Of a stretch of DNA of 64,000 nucleotides, positions 61,104 through 64,000 are shown one piece after another. The number at the start of each line of letters is the position of its first letter. Position 1 is the first letter of the stretch. The stretch is taken from the NCBI GenBank assembly GCA_934573735.1, contig CAKTMC010000007.1:1-64000 (forward strand), read 5' to 3'. The position numbers and the translations under genes are program-made. This DNA comes from an uncultured Oscillospiraceae bacterium. Lineage in GTDB: Bacteria > Bacillota > Clostridia > Oscillospirales > Oscillospiraceae. The notes under the pieces were generated by a model that did no database searches, had not been told where the DNA came from, and was given only the letters and a program-made list of their open reading frames with translations.

Positions 61104-61129
61104 AAGCTATTATAATCAAGCTATTATAA
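61104..61129 (-). repeat. 12-bp direct repeat in the glycan operon leader
   Basis: AAGCTATTATAA occurs twice (61104-61115 and 61118-61129), giving on the minus strand two TTATAATAGCTT copies just upstream of the aminotransferase start. Each contains a TATAAT-like box. It could be a secondary promoter or a binding site. Confidence 0.6.
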
Positions 61130-61248
61130 CGCTCGGACGCTATGCGGCAGGCTATAGGTCACGGCGCGTAAACAACAATATAGACCATAAAATAATCCGT
61201 CAATTTTTTCACGCCAAAATGGGCATATTTCGGCTATTTTGATGCTTC

Positions 61249-61277
61249 ATTATAACACCACTGGCAGAAAGTTGCAA
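61249..61277 (-). promoter_or_regulatory. Promoter of the glycan operon
   Basis: Minus strand TTGCAA (61277-61272), 17-bp spacer, TATAAT (61254-61249). It is the best promoter upstream of the 15.7-kb operon. Confidence 0.8.
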
Positions 61278-61620
61278 TAGCCATGAGTGAAAAAGCAGCA
61301 GACTATATTTCCTTAGCCGCTTATACTCTCAGAGCTTGTATATTATCGCAGCAAGCTTCAATACTTTGTTTGATTTCAAGATAACCCATCTGTCTTTATT
61401 GCTGCAGTGTCCACGTCTATAAAGCAATGCTTTGAACAAGCTCCTCCTCCCTGCACTCCTGTCTTTAGCACTGATTAAATGCATCAATTGGACAAATGAG
61501 CTTTTACGGGAATACTATATCTATTCCAAGAAAACCTCATAAAATCAGGCGGAAAACTATCCGTTCAGACGCTGACTGCTATATATTCTGTGCTTACTCG
61601 CGCTCCCCTCCCCTGACGGC
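61278..61620. other. Non-coding AT-rich stretch between the glycan operon and the LCP gene
   Basis: About 340 bp with stops in all frames and only a 33-codon plus-strand frame (ATG 61284) lacking a ribosome site. A 22-codon minus-strand frame reads MGYLEIKQSIEACCDNIQAL. It may be an eroded gene or insertion remnant; I cannot assign it. Confidence 0.55.
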
Positions 61621-61648
61621 AAAAACCCGCAGCCGGGGCTGCGGGTTT
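61621..61648 (-). terminator. Terminator of the LCP gene
   Basis: AAACCCGCAGCC/GGCTGCGGGTTT stem followed on the minus strand by TTTTT. Confidence 0.88.
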
Positions 61649-61693
61649 ACATAAAAGCATCTACATAATATTATTCACATAATTTTGCCGCGC

Positions 61694-62728
61694 TTAATTA
61701 TCCTCACCGTAGAGGAAGTCGTGCAAAATCTGACTGTTCGTCTCAAAGTCCACGGCGAAGAGGCCGCGGCCCTGAAGCCCGGTCATGCCGCCGTAGGTTC
61801 CCGCCTCCGGGATGGTCATCTGCTCAAACTGCACGCCGAGGAAGTTAGGCGCATAGCCGATGAGCTTTAACAGCTCCAGCTTTGTAAAGTTTGTGCGTAT
61901 CATGGGCAAAATCGCGTCCGCAAGGGCGTTGAGCGTGGCTATATCGGCGTTGCGCACGCCGTCGGCGCAGGCTTGCAGGGTATTTCTCTGCCGCTTTATG
62001 CGCGTCCAGTCGCTGTCTATGCAGCGCAGACGGCAATAGCCCAGCGCCGCCTCGCCGTCAAGATGATACATACCGTTGCCGAGGGAGGTTTTCGTCCCGC
62101 CGATGCAGCCGTATTCATCCCCGGTCAGCGCGAGGTCAACGCCGCCGAGCGCATCGACTATCGCCTTGAGCGCGGTGAAGTTTACGCGCATATAGCGGTC
62201 AACGTCGAGCTTAAAGCAGGTCTGAACCTCCTTGAGCATCAGCTCCGCGCCGCCGTAGCGGAAGCAGTGGGTCAGCCAGTCGTACTCGCCCTCGTACTCG
62301 CCCTCAAGAATAGGCACGCCCATTCCGCGCTCAAGGCTAACAAGCTTTGCGGTATAGTCCTTGAGATTGAGGCTGAGTATCAATATAGCGTCTGCACGGG
62401 CGGCGTCGGAGAAGTCATAGGTGCGCTCATCGGTGCCGAGGAGAAGAATGTTCAGTATCTGCTTATCCTGCTTGAGTTCGCCGCTCGGCAGCTCCGAGGG
62501 CTTGCGCTCATCAAGCCCGGATATATCGACCAGAGCTTCCTCCGGCTCCGTCTCCACGGGCGCTGTGCTCTCCGCCGGCGCGCTCGTCTCGCCCGGGCGG
62601 TCATAGCTCACGAGATTAAGCTTTGAATTTATATACACTGCGGCGGCAAGCACTATAAGCACAATTACCGCGGCAAAGGCTATCAGCAGCCTTGCCCAGA
62701 GCGGCATTCTGCGTTTTTTCTTTTCCAA
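61694..62728 (-). CDS. LytR-CpsA-Psr (LCP) family glycan ligase
   Basis: 344 residues. A short Lys-rich cytoplasmic start, one membrane anchor (about 10-35), a Ser/Thr/Glu/Pro linker, then the extracellular LCP domain from about residue 85 (ILNILLLGTDERTYDFSDAARADAILILSLNLKDYTAKLVSLERGMGVPI). LCP enzymes transfer undecaprenyl-linked teichoic acid or capsule to peptidoglycan. The start is placed at TTG 62728, eight bases after AGGGGAG; the GTG at 62746 overlaps that ribosome site. It is next to the glycan operon and is a likely attachment enzyme for it. Confidence 0.9.
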   Translation of the reverse strand: MEKKKRRMPLWARLLIAFAAVIVLIVLAAAVYINSKLNLVSYDRPGETSAPAESTAPVETEPEEALVDISGLDERKPSELPSGELKQDKQILNILLLGTDERTYDFSDAARADAILILSLNLKDYTAKLVSLERGMGVPILEGEYEGEYDWLTHCFRYGGAELMLKEVQTCFKLDVDRYMRVNFTALKAIVDALGGVDLALTGDEYGCIGGTKTSLGNGMYHLDGEAALGYCRLRCIDSDWTRIKRQRNTLQACADGVRNADIATLNALADAILPMIRTNFTKLELLKLIGYAPNFLGVQFEQMTIPEAGTYGGMTGLQGRGLFAVDFETNSQILHDFLYGEDN

Positions 62729-62758
62729 GTCAGGCACTCCCCTCACGGATTTTCTGAT

Positions 62759-62787
62759 ATTATAGCATATTCTGCCACAATAAGCAA
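62759..62787 (-). promoter_or_regulatory. Promoter of the LCP gene
   Basis: Minus strand TTGCTT (62787-62782), 17-bp spacer, TATAAT (62764-62759). Confidence 0.75.
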
Positions 62788-62835
62788 TGAAAAGCCACAG
62801 CAGAGTCTCTGCCGCGGCTCAGCCATTATATGCGA

Positions 62836-62970
62836 TTATTCGGCGGGAGAAAAGCTGTCCTTCCCTGCCCCGCAAAGCTCACAGGCAAAATCGGCGGGCA
62901 AGTCCTCAAAGCGGACGCCGCTCTCCTCCTCGTCGTAAACCCAGCCGCAGAGATCGCAGATATACTTCAT
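62836..62970 (-). CDS. Rubredoxin
   Basis: 44 residues, shorter than many listed genes and easily missed. MKYICDLCGWVYDEEES opens it; the iron ligands are Cys5-Cys8 (CDLC) and Cys30-Cys33 (CELC), followed by GAGKDSFSP. One-electron carrier, the usual donor to flavodiiron proteins and superoxide reductases. A little shorter than the 52-54 residues of Clostridium rubredoxins, mainly in the loop between the Cys pairs. ATG 62970 follows GAAAGGAAGGA. Confidence 0.95.
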   Translation of the reverse strand: MKYICDLCGWVYDEEESGVRFEDLPADFACELCGAGKDSFSPAE

Positions 62971-63008
62971 TGAAGTCCTTCCTTTCTGTTCTACACACAC
63001 TCAATTTA

Positions 63009-63037
63009 AATTTAACGCAAACAGCGCGAAATTGCAA
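63009..63037 (-). promoter_or_regulatory. Promoter of the rubredoxin gene
   Basis: Minus strand TTGCAA (63037-63032), 17-bp spacer, TAAATT (63014-63009), starting right after the rnf terminator. Confidence 0.7.
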
Positions 63038-63038
63038 G

Positions 63039-63068
63039 AAAAAAGTCGTCGGTTTCCCGACGACTTTT
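63039..63068 (-). terminator. Terminator of the rnf operon
   Basis: AAAAGTCGTCGG-TTTC-CCGACGACTTTT stem followed on the minus strand by a T run. Confidence 0.9.
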
Positions 63069-63096
63069 CAAGTTTACTATTAAATGCCTATGCCGC

Positions 63097-63894
63097 TTAC
63101 TTGCCGAAGTAGTTGATGATATGGCGCGGGCAGATGTCGGCACAGTGACCGCACTGGACGCACTTCTCGGTATCGACAACGGCAAGGTTATCCACGACCT
63201 TGATGGCATCCGCCGGACACTCGCGCTGGCACTTCATGCAGCCGATGCAGCCGAAGTCGCACATCTTCATGACCTTGCCGCCCTTGTCATGGTTGCCGCA
63301 GGCGGGCATGATCTTCTGGCTTTCGGGGATGAGCTTGATGATGCTCTTGGGGCAGGCATCCGCACAGGCGCCGCAGCCGACGCAGCGGGCGCGGTTGACC
63401 TTTGCAACGCCGTCAACTATGTGGATAGCGTCAAACTGGCAGGCGCGGGTGCAGTTGCCAAGTCCGATGCAGGCGAAGGTACAGGTCTTGTTGCTCTTGC
63501 CGCCGAAAAGCATGGCGGCGCGGCAATCGACGGGACCGGAGTAGTTGAAGCGCAGCTCAGCGTGACCGGTAGTGCCGGAGCAGGGCACGAAGGCGACCAT
63601 TTTCTCAACGTCGCCGCCGGAGACGCCCATGATCTCGGCTATCTTTGCCGCAGCCTCTGCGCCGCCGGCAACGCACTTGTTGGTGGGTGCTTCGCCTCTG
63701 GCGACAGCGGCGGCATAGCCGTCACAGCCGGGGTAGCCGCAGCCGCCGCAGTTTGCGCCTGCAAGACAAGCGCGGACCTCAGCCTGCTTGGGGTCTACCT
63801 CAACGTGGAATATCTTAGACGCAAAGGCGAGCAGCGCGCCGAACACAGCGCCGAGTACACCCAGCACCACAATGGCGAGAAGAATAGATTTCAT
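63097..63894 (-). CDS. rnfB: Rnf complex subunit B (ferredoxin:NAD+ oxidoreductase)
   Basis: 265 residues. One N-terminal membrane helix (1-27), a Fe-S domain with CLAGANCGGCGYPGCDGYA (about 43-61), then ferredoxin-like repeats with several CxxCxxCxxxCP motifs (CIGLGNCTRACQFDA; CVGCGACADACPKS; CIGCMKCQRECPADA; CVQCGHCADICPRH). RnfB takes electrons from reduced ferredoxin and passes them on while the complex pumps Na+ or H+. Last gene of the rnf operon. ATG 63894 follows AGGGAGGG. Confidence 0.96.
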   Translation of the reverse strand: MKSILLAIVVLGVLGAVFGALLAFASKIFHVEVDPKQAEVRACLAGANCGGCGYPGCDGYAAAVARGEAPTNKCVAGGAEAAAKIAEIMGVSGGDVEKMVAFVPCSGTTGHAELRFNYSGPVDCRAAMLFGGKSNKTCTFACIGLGNCTRACQFDAIHIVDGVAKVNRARCVGCGACADACPKSIIKLIPESQKIMPACGNHDKGGKVMKMCDFGCIGCMKCQRECPADAIKVVDNLAVVDTEKCVQCGHCADICPRHIINYFGK

Positions 63895-63912
63895 ATCTTT
63901 ACGCCCTCCCTA

Positions 63913-64000
63913 TCAGAATATCTTCATGCCGCTGAAGCCCATGAAGGCAAGCGCCACGAGAGCGGCGGACACGAGGCATATCGGGAAGCCCTCAAAGCAC
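63913..64000 (-). CDS. rnfA: Rnf complex subunit A, C-terminal end (partial)
   Basis: Only the last 29 codons are in the window: CFEGFPICLVSAALVALAFMGFSGMKIF followed by TGA. This matches the final membrane helix and tail of RnfA (the E. coli RsxA end has PIALVTAGL...AFMGF). RnfA precedes rnfB in the standard order, so the rest of the operon (C, D, G, E) should continue beyond the right edge. Confidence 0.88.
   Translation of the reverse strand, partial: CFEGFPICLVSAALVALAFMGFSGMKIF

Noticed and set aside
61284..61385. Small plus-strand gene in the glycan-LCP gap
   Set aside because: 33 codons, no ribosome site, no similarity that I recognise.

Overview
The window looks like chromosomal DNA from a GC-rich, strictly anaerobic, low-oxygen-tolerance Firmicute, most likely a gut member of the class Clostridia near Oscillospiraceae. 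This rests on gene content and style. There is an Rnf complex, rubredoxin, an A-type flavodiiron protein, TrmFO, long-form HPF, an LCP glycan ligase, lipoproteins with Gram-positive lipoboxes, a CIRCE element, AGGAGG-type ribosome binding sites, and many near-consensus TTGACA-N17-TATAAT promoters. No tRNA, rRNA or CRISPR array was seen.

Layout. 1-1010: a 15-bp tandem repeat and an array of modular hairpin repeats with no credible gene. 1011-1274: a truncated phage-like gene colliding head-on with an internally deleted pstB remnant. 1274-7000: pyridoxamine kinase, a lipoprotein plus alanine racemase, acetate kinase, and tmcAL. 7093-11900: a complete branched-chain amino acid type ABC importer (livJHMGF order). 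11986-30499, nearly all on the minus strand: a housekeeping block. In transcription order it is tatD, an RNA methyltransferase, dprA, topA, trmFO, plsX, rnc, a radical SAM gene, smc, ftsY, rdgB, yhbY, a nadD-yqeK fusion, rsfS, leuS and rpsU. 30671-34561: an hsp20 gene behind a perfect CIRCE, a zinc/manganese-type ABC importer, and hpf on the plus strand. 34591-36720: a second repeat-rich zone around a secreted PI-PLC-like protein, ending in five hairpins. 36795-45286: thioesterase, MocR-like aminotransferase, UPF0173-like hydrolase, a YyaL/DUF255 protein, flavodiiron protein, an uncharacterised TIM-barrel protein and a MATE exporter.

45389-61087 is one long minus-strand cell-surface glycan locus of 16 genes. 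It is driven by a good promoter at 61249-61277. It encodes an amino-sugar aminotransferase, an initiating phospho-sugar transferase, an ATP-grasp ligase, four to five glycosyltransferases, an EpsG-like polymerase, two hexapeptide acetyltransferases and a LicD phosphotransferase. It also encodes a membrane acyltransferase, a pyruvyl transferase paired with an FrhB-like Fe-S flavoprotein, and a Wzx-type flippase. An LCP ligase gene (61694-62728) lies just upstream and could attach the product to peptidoglycan. The flippase end of the locus is visibly more AT-rich than the rest of the window, which suggests acquired or exchanged genes.

62836-64000 holds a 44-residue rubredoxin, rnfB and the 3' end of rnfA. 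Together with the flavodiiron protein, this is the usual anaerobic electron-transfer and oxygen-defence kit. The least ordinary items are the glycan locus with its decoration genes, the mosaic hairpin repeats, the phage/pstB junction, CIRCE control of hsp20, the short-armed SMC, and the palindrome at the MATE gene's transcription start.
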